Both the position numbers and the translations under genes were made by a program. A stretch of DNA of 64,000 nucleotides from Candidatus Krumholzibacteriia bacterium (GTDB taxonomy: Bacteria; Krumholzibacteriota; Krumholzibacteriia; JAJRXK01): contig DATFKK010000180.1 in the NCBI GenBank assembly GCA_035268685.1, positions 22,909-86,908 on the forward strand. Reading direction: 5' to 3'. Below, one piece after another: positions 41,022-49,863 of this stretch; the first letter of the stretch is position 1; each line of letters opens with the position of its first letter. The notes under the pieces are model-generated. The model did not search any database. It was not told where the DNA came from and saw only the letters and a list, made by a program, of their open reading frames with translations.

Positions 41022-42055
41022 CCGTGGCTCGTCCGACCTCCGGCCGGTTCCGCTCGCGCGGACGCGCGCTCGCCGCCCTGGCCCTGTTGGCGGTGGCCGT
41101 TCTCGCGGCGGCCCCGTGGTGGGGGCGGGTTCCGATCGACCCCCTGAAGGGACTGGCCGAGTGGTGGGCCGGAGATCCCGGCACCGACGGGCGTGTCGTC
41201 GCGCTGCGCCTGCCGCGCATCGTGGCCGGATTCGTGGCCGGCGCCACGCTGGCCGCGGCGGGGGCGAGCTTCCAGACCTTGCTGCGCAACGCCCTGGCCA
41301 CGCCGTACACACTGGGGGTCTCGTTCGCCGGGGCCTTCGGCGCCTTCCTCGCCCTGAGCGTTCCGGCGTTCTCGCTGACCGTGGGGCCGCTGTCGACGAT
41401 CACCGTCTTCGCACTTGCCTTCTCCCTGGTGAACGTGCTCACGCTGGAACGTTTCGCGCGGCGGGCTTCGGGACTCGGGGCGCACGAGCTGCTGCTGGCC
41501 GGCGTCACGCTGAACTTCGTGTTCGGCGCGGCGATCCTGTTGGTGCGTTTCCTGTCGGATCCGCTGCGGCTGCGCGCCATGGACCGGTGGATGATGGGCG
41601 GGCTGCAGATCGGGTCCTGGGACGAACTCGCGGCGCTGCCGTTGCTGGTGGTCCCGGCGCTGTTGGTGATCCTGCGAGCGGCACCGGCTCTCGATCAGCT
41701 CGCTCTGGGCGAGGAGCTGGCTGCGGCCCGCGGCGTGGATGTGGCACGGACCCAACGTCGCGTTCTGGTGGCCGGCTCGCTGGCGACCGCCGCCGTGGTG
41801 GCGGTCACGGGCCCGATCGGCTTCGTCGGTCTCTTGGCGCCGCACGCCGTGCGCGCGCTCCTCGGCGCCGGACATCGCGCATTGATCCCCGGGAGCATGT
41901 TGCTCGGCGGTACCTTCCTCGTGGTGGCCGACGGTGTCGCGCGGTCGATCACCCTTCTCGGCCGGGGCAGCGAGCTGCCGGTGGGAGTCCTCACGGCGCT
42001 GCTCGGAGGGCCGGCCTTCCTCGTGCTCCTGCTGCGCCAGCGCACCCGGCCCTGA
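41018..42055 (+). CDS. FecCD/BtuC-family ABC transporter permease
   Basis: A 345-residue membrane protein with about ten helices. Family phrases seen are LRLPRIVAGFVAGATLAAAGASFQTLLRNALATPYTLGVSFAGAFGA near residue 65, the coupling-helix region GEELAAARGVDVARTQRR, and GPIGFVGLLAPHAVRALLGAGHRALIPGSMLLGGTFLVVAD. Forms the channel for the BtuF-like lipoprotein and ATPase encoded just upstream. No TonB-dependent outer-membrane receptor is in the window. Confidence 0.93.
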   Translation: MTVARPTSGRFRSRGRALAALALLAVAVLAAAPWWGRVPIDPLKGLAEWWAGDPGTDGRVVALRLPRIVAGFVAGATLAAAGASFQTLLRNALATPYTLGVSFAGAFGAFLALSVPAFSLTVGPLSTITVFALAFSLVNVLTLERFARRASGLGAHELLLAGVTLNFVFGAAILLVRFLSDPLRLRAMDRWMMGGLQIGSWDELAALPLLVVPALLVILRAAPALDQLALGEELAAARGVDVARTQRRVLVAGSLATAAVVAVTGPIGFVGLLAPHAVRALLGAGHRALIPGSMLLGGTFLVVADGVARSITLLGRGSELPVGVLTALLGGPAFLVLLLRQRTRP

Positions 42056-42086
42056 ACGCGCGGTGGCCGAGCGGAGGCCCCGGGAC

Positions 42087-42092
42087 TAGGTT
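42087..42092 (+). promoter_or_regulatory. Candidate -10 element before the cobalamin adenosyltransferase gene
   Basis: TAGGTT ends seven bases before the ATG at 42099, which has no ribosome site. If used, the transcript would be leaderless. The gene could also simply be read from the transporter operon. Confidence 0.25.
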
Positions 42093-42098
42093 CGACGC

Positions 42099-42674
42099 AT
42101 GGTACGGCTCACACGCATCTACACGAAGACCGGCGACGACGGGACGACGGGCCTGGTCGACGGATCCCGCCGTCCGAAGTGCGACCTCCGGCTCGAGAGC
42201 TACGGCACCGTCGACGAGTTGAACGCGGTGCTCGGCCTTTCCGTGGTCGCGGCCCGTCGCGACGGTGGCGAGATCTCCGCCGCGGTGGGCGCACTCCTGG
42301 AGCGGCTGCAGCACGACCTGTTCGACCTCGGAGCCGATCTGGCCACACCGGGTAACGGAGAGGGCCTGCGGATCACCGATGGGCAGGTCCGAGCCCTCGA
42401 AGCCGCGATCGACGAGCACAACGCGTCACTGCAGCCTCTCGAGAGCTTCGTCCTGCCGGGTGGCACGGAATTGGCCACTCTGCTCCACCAGGCGCGCACG
42501 GTGTGTCGGCGCGCCGAACGATGTGCGGTGCATCTGGCGGCCGAGGAGGAGATCGGGTCCCACGTGCTCGAGTACCTCAACCGTCTCAGCGATCTGTTCT
42601 TCGTGCTCGCACGGGCGGCGAATGCGCAGGGGGCGGGGGACGTCCTGTGGGTCCCCGGGAAGAATCGATCCTGA
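42099..42674 (+). CDS. Cob(I)alamin adenosyltransferase, PduO type
   Basis: A 191-residue enzyme that transfers the adenosyl group of ATP to cob(I)alamin to make adenosylcobalamin. The ATP-binding N-terminus IYTKTGDDGTTGL is intact, followed by RLESYGTVDELNAVLGL, the core FVLPGG and ARTVCRRAERCAVHL helix with the conserved Arg/Glu, and LNRLSDLFFVLAR. It is 43 bases after the transporter permease, which makes B12 import and activation one unit. Confidence 0.94.
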   Translation: MVRLTRIYTKTGDDGTTGLVDGSRRPKCDLRLESYGTVDELNAVLGLSVVAARRDGGEISAAVGALLERLQHDLFDLGADLATPGNGEGLRITDGQVRALEAAIDEHNASLQPLESFVLPGGTELATLLHQARTVCRRAERCAVHLAAEEEIGSHVLEYLNRLSDLFFVLARAANAQGAGDVLWVPGKNRS

Positions 42675-42685
42675 GACAGCGCCCG

Positions 42686-42704
42686 AGCGTTGTGGCCACG
42701 CTCA
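42686..42704 (+). terminator. Short stem-loop after the B12 operon
   Basis: Six-base arms (42686-42691 and 42699-42704) around a seven-base loop, 12 bases after the adenosyltransferase stop. Weak, without a T-run. Confidence 0.35.
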
Positions 42705-42877
42705 CGGCTTGATGTTAGCCTGACGGGCAATCTGGGATCGGGGTGTGCCCCGCTCCGGTCTGCGCGTCGGGACGGCGGACTCCTGCCCGTGCCTCTCACC
42801 GCACGTCACGACGCAAGGGCGTCGACCGTCGGCGAGCCGCCGCGGACGCCCGACAACCCGTGTTGGAGGTGGCTGTC

Positions 42878-44023
42878 GTGCAGCGACGACCCGTCCCCTT
42901 CGTGGACGTTCCCGCGATGATGCGTGTCCACGGTGAGAACGTGGAGAAGGCGATCGCCGATGTCGTCCGCTCCGGAATGTTCATCAACGGCCCCAAGGTG
43001 CACGAGCTCGAGCAGCGACTCGCCGAGTACGTGGGGGTGCGCCACGCCATTGCCTGCGGCTCCGGGACCGACGCCCAGCAACTCGCGCTGATGGCCCTCG
43101 AGATCGGTCCCGGCGACGAGGTGCTCGTCCCCGACTTCACGTTCATCGCCACCGCCGAGGCCGTGGCGAACGTCGGGGCCACGCCGGTGATGGTCGACGT
43201 CGACCCACTGACCTTCACCATGGATCCCGTCGCCGCGCGCGCGGCGATGACGCCGAGGGTGAAGGCCATCGTGCCGGTGAGCCTCTTCGGCCAGACGGCG
43301 GCGATGGACGTGTTCGAGTCCATGGCCGAGGAATTCGGCGTCCACTGCATCGAAGACGCCTGTCAATCGCTGGGAGCCCGTCTGGGCGATCGTCGCAGCG
43401 GGAGTTTCGGGACGGCGGCCTTCACCTCGTTCTATCCGAGCAAGCCGCTGGGAGGGATCGGTGACGGGGGCATGGTCTTCACCGAAGACGACGATCTGGC
43501 CGAGCGGATCCGCCTCGTGCGCGAGCACGGTCAGGTGGGTCGTCACGAGCACGCCGTCCTGGGTGTGAACAGCCGGCTGGACGCCCTGCAGGCCGCGGCT
43601 CTTCTGGTGAAGCTCGACACCTTCCCGCGTGAGGTCGAGCTGCGCCGGGCGTGTGCCGAGCGCTACGACACGGCGCTGGCCGACCTGGTCCGGACGCCCT
43701 TCATCGCTCCGGGTCGCTTCTCGAGCTACGCGCAGTACACGATCCGGCTGGCCGACTCCGGATCGCGCGACGTCTTCTGCGATCATCTCTCGGAACTCGA
43801 GGTCCCCACGGCCCTGCACTACCCGCGGCCGGTGCAGACGCAGGTCTCGTTGCAGCGCGTGATCCAGCGGCGCGTGCCCACCCCGGTGACCGCCGAGCTC
43901 TGCGAGACCGTGATCTCGTTGCCGTTGTCGGCCTACATGGAGATCGACGACCAGGAACGGGTGATCGAGGCGGTCCACAGCTGGGCCGTGAGCGGTGATC
44001 GGGCGGCGGCGGCCGGGCGCTGA
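42878..44023 (+). CDS. DegT/DnrJ/EryC1/StrS family sugar aminotransferase
   Basis: A 381-residue PLP enzyme. I start at GTG 42878, eight bases after GGAGG; the frame is open upstream without a site. Motifs: VPFVDVPAMM, GSGTDAQQLALMAL, DFTFIATAEAVANVGATPVMVDVD, IEDACQSLGA (the Asp that holds the PLP ring), PLP Lys189 in FYPSKPLGGIGDGG, and HGQVGRHEHAVLGVNSRLDALQAA. Closest in feel to WbpE/WlbC-type enzymes that aminate 3-keto UDP-sugars. A matching acetyltransferase of the WbpD type is encoded at 49298, 5 kb away. Probably surface polysaccharide synthesis. Confidence 0.93.
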   Translation: MQRRPVPFVDVPAMMRVHGENVEKAIADVVRSGMFINGPKVHELEQRLAEYVGVRHAIACGSGTDAQQLALMALEIGPGDEVLVPDFTFIATAEAVANVGATPVMVDVDPLTFTMDPVAARAAMTPRVKAIVPVSLFGQTAAMDVFESMAEEFGVHCIEDACQSLGARLGDRRSGSFGTAAFTSFYPSKPLGGIGDGGMVFTEDDDLAERIRLVREHGQVGRHEHAVLGVNSRLDALQAAALLVKLDTFPREVELRRACAERYDTALADLVRTPFIAPGRFSSYAQYTIRLADSGSRDVFCDHLSELEVPTALHYPRPVQTQVSLQRVIQRRVPTPVTAELCETVISLPLSAYMEIDDQERVIEAVHSWAVSGDRAAAAGR

Positions 44024-44051
44024 CCCCACGACACGACCGTGTGAACCTTGC

Positions 44052-44082
44052 GAAGCGGCGCGGGACTTTCCCGCGCCGCTTC
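44052..44082 (+). terminator. Strong stem-loop after the aminotransferase gene
   Basis: A 14-base-pair stem (44052-44065 with 44069-44082), loop of about three or four bases including TT, 29 bases after the stop. One of the longest hairpins in the window. Confidence 0.75.
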
Positions 44083-44171
44083 GTGTATGATCTCCGTGTA
44101 CGATCATCCCAGCGCCTCGCCCTACGGCGCGTCCGCCCGTCCCTGATCCTCTCGACCCCTCCCGGTACCCC

Positions 44172-46898
44172 GTGCAGCTCGCTCGACACCGCCGATCGAC
44201 CCGCGGGATCGTCCTCGCGGTCCATGCCGTCCTGTTCGTCCTGATCGCAACGTCCGCGTCCGCGGCCGACTGGCGCTCGTGGGTCGACGGAGCCGACTAC
44301 GATCCGAGCGTCCCCGATCCCGACCAGTGGCTCGGGCGTCCCTTTGCCGAGCGTCATACCACCGTCGAAGAGATCTTCGGTTACGTGCGCGCCCTGGAGC
44401 GCACGAGCGATCGCGTGCGGGTCGAACGGATGGGACGGAGCGTGCAGGGCGACCCGCTGTTGCTGCTCGTGATCGGCGAACCGGGGGTCGAGGTCTCGAC
44501 GAGCCGTCGGGACTCGCTGCTACGGATCGTCCGTGATCCGTGGCGCTCCGACGAGGAGCGCCGCCGTCGCGCGGCCGAGGGGTTGCGGCCGGTCGTCTGG
44601 ATCGCCTGCAGTGTGCACGGAGACGAGGCATCGGGTTCGGACGCGGGGCTGTTGCTGGCCTATCACCTGGCGGCCGATCGGAGCGAGCGCACGCGAGACA
44701 TCCTGCGCGAGTCGATCGTCCTCGTCGGTGCCTCGCACAACCCCGACGGTCGCCGTCGCTTCCTGCAGCACGTCCGCAACTTCGGCCGGCACGAACTCGA
44801 TCCCGATCCCTCCCCGTGGGCGGCCGAGCACTGGCAGTTGTGGCCCGGTGGGCGCACCAACCACTTCCTCTTCGACCTCAATCGCGACTGGGCGTTCCTC
44901 ACGCAACAGGAGACGCGTTCGCACGTCGATGCCTTCCTGCGCTGGCGTCCCCAGGTCTTCGTCGATCTGCACGAGATGGGGCGGGAGTCGAGCTACTTCT
45001 TCCCTCCGCCGGCCGACCCCATCAATCCGAACATCCCCGAAGACCACCTCGAGTGGTTCGAGGTCTTCGGACGGGCCAATGCGGAAGCCTTCGACGCGCG
45101 CGGTTTCGATTACTACGTGCGCGAGGACTTCGATCTCTTCTACCCCGGCTACGGGGACAGTTGGCCGACCTTGCAGGGTGCAGTGGGCATGACCTACGAG
45201 CAGGCCACCACGCGTGGTCGGGCGCTGCGTCAGCGCGGCGGACGGATCGTGGGCTATGCCGACGCCGTGCACCGTCATTTCGTGGCTTCGTTGACGACGG
45301 TTCGCACGACGGCCGAGCGATCGCGGGACCTGGTGCGCTCCTATGTCGAGTTCCACGAGGAGGCCCGGCGCCGGGCCGAGGACGACCGCCGCGAGGAGCT
45401 GGTCGTCTCGGTGGCCACCAAGGGTGCCGAGGCGACACGTCTGGCCCATGTGCTCGCGGAGCAGGGGATCGAAGTGTGGCGCACCAACGAGGCGCGTGAG
45501 GTCTCGCTGACCGTCTACGACGACGACGACGAGCGCGACGTGCGGTTGCCCGCAGGCAGTTTCCGCATTCCCGTGCAGCAGCCCGCGTACGCGCTCGTGC
45601 GGAGCCTGCTCGATCCCCATACGCCGATGGACGACGAGTTCCTCGCCCAGGAGCGCGCGCGCCGGGAACGTGGCCTCCACAACCGCTTCTACGACGTGAC
45701 CGCCTGGTCGCTGGTGTTCAGCTACGGGGTCGAGGCCTACACTTCGTCACGGCGTCTCGACGTCCCGAGCGAACGCTTGCGCCACGGCGAGGCCGACTGG
45801 CATCCCGACGGTGGCATCGTGGGGTCGCGGGACGCCGGCTACGGTTGGATCGTGCCCTACCGCGACAACGCGGCGGTCGAGGCCTTGCTCGCATGCTGGA
45901 GGGCCGGCCTGCAGGTCGAGACGGTGCTCGGTGCCTTCGTGCACGGCGGCGTCGAGATTCCGCGCGGAAGCTTCGTCGTCAAGCGGGCCGCCAACGACCA
46001 CGTGGTCGACCTCGACGACGTGATGGCGTCGGTGGCCCGGAAGGCCGGAGTCGACGTCCACGGGATCGACGCGAGCTGGACCGATCGCGGGCCATCCCTC
46101 GGCAGTGGGCAGGCACGGGTCCTGCGCGAGCCGTCGGTCGGTCTGGTGACCGGACCGGGGGTCTCGCCGGCCAGCGCGGGCGGGCTGAACTGGTTGCTCG
46201 AGGACCGTTACGGCCTGGACTTCACCACGCTCCTGCTCGGTTCGCTGCACCGGGTCGATCTGTCGGACTTCGACGCACTGCTGATTCCCTCCCTGGCCGA
46301 CGCGCACGCACTTCCCCTGGACGCACTCGAAGGATGGGTCGAAGCCGGTGGAGTCCTGGTCGCCGTGGGTGACGGCGCGGCAGCCATCGTGGAGCCGCGC
46401 GGCGAGGACACCGAGCAATGGACCACCGTCCAACGTGTGCGCGATCTGGCCGATCTCACCGACGAGGAAGGACGTCTGGGTGAGTTCGTGGTCGGTGCCG
46501 ATCCCGAACCCGACGAACCCGGTTCGCCGTTGCCTCCCGAGCGCCGCCCGCTACGGACGCCCGGTGCCATCGTGCGCCTGCAACTGGACGAGTCGCACTA
46601 CCTCACGCTCGGCGAGAGCCGAACGGCCCACGCACCGGTCCTCAGCGATCGCATCCTGACTCCGTCACGGAGTGGACGTACGGTTGCGCGGATCGATTCC
46701 GAACAGCCGCGGCGGTCGGGATTCATGTGGCCGGTCATGGAGGAGGCCCTGAAGGGCAAGGCCTACCTGGTCGAGGAGACGCGCGGCCGCGGCCGCGTGA
46801 TCCTGTTCGCCGAGGACCCCGGATTCCGCGGCACGTGGGAAGGATTGCACCGCCTGCTGTTGAACGGGTTGCTGTTGGGACCGAGTCTCGCGGGCTGA
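44172..46898 (+). CDS. Secreted M14 zinc carboxypeptidase
   Basis: A 908-residue exported protein; GTG start, signal peptide ending ASAAD at about residue 33. The M14 domain spans about 60-400. Zinc ligands are in VWIACSVHGDEASG (His and Glu) and VFVDLHEMG (His); NPDGRRRF and FDLNRDWAF are substrate-binding loops, and the catalytic Glu is in GMTYEQATTRG. The remaining 500 residues are beta-rich domains, including a class-I glutamine-amidotransferase-like segment (LLIPSLADAHALPLDALEGWVEAGG) as seen in large secreted M14 enzymes of marine bacteria. Stands alone, after a strong terminator. -10-like TATGAT and TACGAT lie at 44086 and 44099. Confidence 0.92.
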   Translation: MQLARHRRSTRGIVLAVHAVLFVLIATSASAADWRSWVDGADYDPSVPDPDQWLGRPFAERHTTVEEIFGYVRALERTSDRVRVERMGRSVQGDPLLLLVIGEPGVEVSTSRRDSLLRIVRDPWRSDEERRRRAAEGLRPVVWIACSVHGDEASGSDAGLLLAYHLAADRSERTRDILRESIVLVGASHNPDGRRRFLQHVRNFGRHELDPDPSPWAAEHWQLWPGGRTNHFLFDLNRDWAFLTQQETRSHVDAFLRWRPQVFVDLHEMGRESSYFFPPPADPINPNIPEDHLEWFEVFGRANAEAFDARGFDYYVREDFDLFYPGYGDSWPTLQGAVGMTYEQATTRGRALRQRGGRIVGYADAVHRHFVASLTTVRTTAERSRDLVRSYVEFHEEARRRAEDDRREELVVSVATKGAEATRLAHVLAEQGIEVWRTNEAREVSLTVYDDDDERDVRLPAGSFRIPVQQPAYALVRSLLDPHTPMDDEFLAQERARRERGLHNRFYDVTAWSLVFSYGVEAYTSSRRLDVPSERLRHGEADWHPDGGIVGSRDAGYGWIVPYRDNAAVEALLACWRAGLQVETVLGAFVHGGVEIPRGSFVVKRAANDHVVDLDDVMASVARKAGVDVHGIDASWTDRGPSLGSGQARVLREPSVGLVTGPGVSPASAGGLNWLLEDRYGLDFTTLLLGSLHRVDLSDFDALLIPSLADAHALPLDALEGWVEAGGVLVAVGDGAAAIVEPRGEDTEQWTTVQRVRDLADLTDEEGRLGEFVVGADPEPDEPGSPLPPERRPLRTPGAIVRLQLDESHYLTLGESRTAHAPVLSDRILTPSRSGRTVARIDSEQPRRSGFMWPVMEEALKGKAYLVEETRGRGRVILFAEDPGFRGTWEGLHRLLLNGLLLGPSLAG

Positions 46899-47328
46899 GC
46901 GGGATTCAGTCCTGGAATCGGTGTCGAGACGCCACGTATTCGTGACGCCCATCACGACGGATTGCGTGTAGGATCGCACACCACAGATCTTGAAGACCCT
47001 TACCGCTGGCGCGGGTCACGGGTTCGGGTAGACTGACCATCGACGATCGGTCAAGAGATCGTTAACCTCCCGAGGTCTTCCCGGCCCGCGCCGGGATCGG
47101 ACCGAAGAGGAGCGCGGACGTGGTCCGCATGCATCGCAACTGGGGGTCGAGCTCACACACGGGCGCCGTGAGTCGACCTGTCGAGCGATTCACTGGGCGT
47201 GGTGAACGCTCGCGATGCAGGGCAGGTTTCGGAGGACCGGCGGAACCACGGGACCAGGTTCCCCGGTCGATCCACTCCGGAGCTCCGACCCGTCCGCGCT
47301 CCCACCTCGACTTCGAACGGACTCACCG
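46899..47328 (+). other. Longest gap (430 bases): probable promoter and leader of the CYTH gene
   Basis: No conserved gene or RNA was recognised. There are two -10-like hexamers, TAGGAT (46969-46974) and TAGACT (47029-47034). A GTG-initiated frame of 70 codons (47120-47332) has a GAGGAG site and ends overlapping the CYTH start, but its codon choice is unlike the neighbours. I searched by eye for RNase P, SRP, tmRNA and tRNA signatures and found none. Confidence 0.4.
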
Positions 47329-47982
47329 ATGACGCCGCCGGATCCCGGGTCGCGCCCGGTCGAGACCGAGCTCAAGCTGCTGTTGCCCGATCGCGAGGCC
47401 GTCCGGCGTCTGATCGACGCCCTGGGCCCCGAGTCGACCCCGCAGCACCAGGTCAACGTGTACTTCGACGACGGCGACGGAACCTGGAGCGCGGCCGGGT
47501 GGGCCGTGCGCCTTCGCCGTGAGAACGGCTCGCTGAAGTTGACCGTGAAGACCACGGGCACGGCGCGGGGGGACTTCGTCGAGCGCGGCGAGTGGGAGAC
47601 CGATCTCGATCCCGATCGCGAGGCCGCATTGTCCGACGGCGGTGCGCCGCTCCTGCAGGCCGTCGAGCGGTTGCTCGGCGATCAGGACCTTCCACCGCGG
47701 CTGCGCGAGGCGGGCCTGCGCCCGGTCGGGACCATGCGCAACCTGCGCCGCCGGGCGCCCCTGCCCGGCTTCGAGGGTCTGGTCGTGGAGTGTGACGAGA
47801 CCACCTACCCCAACGGCGAGGTCCTGTACGAGGCCGAGCTCGAGGTCGAGGACGCGAGCGGGGCCGAAGACGCCGTCTCGCGGTTGCGTTCGATCTTCGA
47901 GCGCCTGGACCTGCCCTGGCGGCCGTCCGACGTGAGCAAGCGCGCGCGGCTCGAGCGTGTTCTCCGGGGCGGCGCCGCGTAG
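47329..47982 (+). CDS. CYTH-domain protein (triphosphate tunnel metalloenzyme family)
   Basis: A 217-residue soluble protein. The defining ExExK motif is at the start (VETELKLLL, about residues 11-17). Alternating charged strands of the tunnel follow: NVYFDDGDGTWSAAGWAVRLRRENGSLKLTVKTTG, FVERGEWETDL, GTMRNLRRRAPL, VVECDETTYPNG and LYEAELEVE, ending with SKRARLERVL. Members hydrolyse inorganic triphosphate, thiamine triphosphate or make cAMP; which one is not readable. No CHAD domain is attached. Confidence 0.92.
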   Translation: MTPPDPGSRPVETELKLLLPDREAVRRLIDALGPESTPQHQVNVYFDDGDGTWSAAGWAVRLRRENGSLKLTVKTTGTARGDFVERGEWETDLDPDREAALSDGGAPLLQAVERLLGDQDLPPRLREAGLRPVGTMRNLRRRAPLPGFEGLVVECDETTYPNGEVLYEAELEVEDASGAEDAVSRLRSIFERLDLPWRPSDVSKRARLERVLRGGAA

Positions 47983-48004
47983 ATCCGCACGAGCAGGGTA
48001 CGCG

Positions 48005-48035
48005 ACGGCCGGCCCCGCTGGGCGGAGCCGGCCGT
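48005..48035. terminator. Bidirectional terminator between the CYTH and Dus genes
   Basis: Nine-base-pair arms (48005-48013 with 48027-48035) and a further inner CCGC/GCGG pairing make a long GC stem, 23 bases after the CYTH stop and 15 bases from the Dus stop. Confidence 0.75.
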
Positions 48036-48049
48036 TCGTGGGCGCGCGA

Positions 48050-49168
48050 TCAGGGGCTGACGGAGACGCCCTCGGACCGGTCGAGTATAGACGACGCGCT
48101 GCGAGAGGACCAGAGCGCGGTGGTCTCGGGATCGCCGTCGATCTCGGCCATCAGTCGCTCGGTCAGGGTGGTGCGATCCTCGGGGTCGCCCGACGACAGC
48201 AGGCGTTCGGTCTCGTCGGTGGTCTCGACGCGTGGTGTGCGTGTCTGGAGCAGCGGATGGGCGTCGGGGTCGACGGTATCGCTCGGGACCGGCCGGTAGC
48301 GGTTGAAGAAGTCCAGGTGCCACCAGAGGAACTCACCGACGCGGCGCCGGCCGCGGTCGTCGTCACCGAAGTGGGCGAGGGCGAGGGCGCGGTAGCGGCG
48401 CAGCACGTCGAGGCGCGCCTCGGGATCGAGCAGGTGATCGCGTCGCTCGGCGATCTCGCGGAAGAGCCATGGCTTGATCAGCGCACCGCGCGCGAGCATC
48501 ACGCCGGCACAACCGGTGTGGGCGCGGTGCCGCTCGACGTCGCGCCAGGTCAGCAGGTCTCCGTTGCCGATCACCGGGATCGTCACGCTGTCGACGAGGG
48601 TGGCCACGGCGTCCCAGTCGGCCGCGCGGCTGTAACGTTGGGCCCGGCTGCGTCCGTGCAGGGTGACGGCGTCGGCTCCCGCGTCCTCGCAGGCACGGGC
48701 CACCTCGAGGAAGCGCGGCTTCGAATCGTCGTATCCCAGGCGAATCTTCACGGTGAGCGGTACGTCGATCGCCGCCCGCATGGCGGCGACCAGCTGCTCG
48801 ACCTTGCGCGGCTTGCGCATGAGCGCCGCCCCCATGCCCTTGCGGCAGAAGGCGTCGATCGGGCAGCCCAGGTTCACGTCGACGAAGTCGGCCCCGCGTT
48901 CGACCGCGATCCGTGCGGCGTCGGCCATCTCCTGGGGGACACGGCCGGCGAGCTGGGCTCCGAAGGCCGGTTCGTCGTCCGCGCGGCGCAACAGTGCCAT
49001 TTCGCCCCGCTTGCCCTTCAAGACGAAGCGCGCGACGGCCATCTCGCCGCAGGTGATGCGCGCTCCCAGCTCCACCGTCAGCCGACGGAAGGGGAGGTTG
49101 CCGCCCTTGGTCAACGGGGCGAGCAGCACGGAGTCGCGGAAGTAGGCCTGTCGGGCGTCGGCGTCCAT
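48050..49168 (-). CDS. tRNA-dihydrouridine synthase (Dus family)
   Basis: A 372-residue FMN enzyme reducing uridine in tRNA. The barrel opens with LLAPLTKGGNLPFRRLTVELGARITCGEMA, more like the Dus3/eukaryotic-type pattern than DusA or DusB. Motifs: VDVNLGCPIDAFCRKGMGAALM (with the catalytic Cys), VKIRLGYDD, VTLHGRSRAQRYSRAADWD, and the FMN-phosphate loop IPVIGNGDLLTWRDVERH ... GVMLARGALIKPWLF. The last 100 residues are longer than usual and acidic. Convergent with the CYTH gene and divergent from the acetyltransferase gene. Confidence 0.92.
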   Translation of the reverse strand: MDADARQAYFRDSVLLAPLTKGGNLPFRRLTVELGARITCGEMAVARFVLKGKRGEMALLRRADDEPAFGAQLAGRVPQEMADAARIAVERGADFVDVNLGCPIDAFCRKGMGAALMRKPRKVEQLVAAMRAAIDVPLTVKIRLGYDDSKPRFLEVARACEDAGADAVTLHGRSRAQRYSRAADWDAVATLVDSVTIPVIGNGDLLTWRDVERHRAHTGCAGVMLARGALIKPWLFREIAERRDHLLDPEARLDVLRRYRALALAHFGDDDRGRRRVGEFLWWHLDFFNRYRPVPSDTVDPDAHPLLQTRTPRVETTDETERLLSSGDPEDRTTLTERLMAEIDGDPETTALWSSRSASSILDRSEGVSVSP

Positions 49169-49297
49169 GGGCGACCAGCTTAGGAGGTTTCGGGCTGGTG
49201 GCCAGCGTCGACTTGACCGCCGTGTCCGGGTCGGTCCACCCTCTGCGCTTCCCGCGCCGCGAACCCGGCGCGCTCGACCCGCTCCCGGAGGCAGACC

Positions 49298-49777
49298 TTG
49301 GAGTTCGTGAGCATCGCCGATGACGTGCGTCTCGGCCAGGACGTGAAGATCCACCGGTTCGTGAACCTGTACGGGTGCGAGATCGGCGACGAGACGCGCA
49401 TCGGCACCTTCGTGGAGATCCAGAAGGGGGCGCGGATCGGCCGCCGGTGCAAGATCAGCAGCCACACCTTCGTGTGCGAGGGTGTCGACATCGGCGATGG
49501 TTGTTTCGTCGGCCACGGCGTGCTGTTCATCAACGACAAGAACCCGCGCGCCGTCACCCCCGAGGGCGAGCCCGAGGGCGAGGACGACTGGGCCGGCCGC
49601 TTCGTCCGTACCCGCATCGGCGACCGGGTCTCGATCGGCTCGGGGGCGATCGTCATGGGCGGCGTGACCGTCGGCGACGACGCACTGATCGGTGCTGGTG
49701 CGGTGGTGACCCGCGACGTGGAAGCGGGCGCGACGGTGGCGGGGGTGCCGGCCCGCGTCATGCGGCACGGCGGCTGA
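49298..49777 (+). CDS. Left-handed beta-helix N-acetyltransferase (WbpD/WlbB-like)
   Basis: A 159-residue enzyme built of hexapeptide repeats (VRLGQD, CEIGDE, TRIGTF, ARIGRR, VDIGDG and later TRIGDR, VSIGSG, VTVGDD, ALIGAG), with the conserved FVEIQKGARIGRRCKISSHTFVCEGV and FINDKNPRA loop of sugar-amino acetyltransferases. It probably acetylates the amine of a UDP-sugar, using acetyl-CoA, and could follow the DegT aminotransferase at 42878. TTG start six bases from GGAGG; a GTG at 49307 is an alternative. Confidence 0.88.
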   Translation: MEFVSIADDVRLGQDVKIHRFVNLYGCEIGDETRIGTFVEIQKGARIGRRCKISSHTFVCEGVDIGDGCFVGHGVLFINDKNPRAVTPEGEPEGEDDWAGRFVRTRIGDRVSIGSGAIVMGGVTVGDDALIGAGAVVTRDVEAGATVAGVPARVMRHGG

Positions 49778-49863
49778 GTCGTTCTCGTCCCCCTGGCGCG
49801 CGAATTGTTGGGCCTCGACCGGGGCCGGCCGTGGAGAGCCGGTCGGTGTCGATCGAGGTGGCC

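Noticed and set aside
46899..47328. Stable RNA (RNase P, SRP RNA or tmRNA) in the longest gap
   Set aside because: None of the conserved core phrases of these RNAs was found on either strand.
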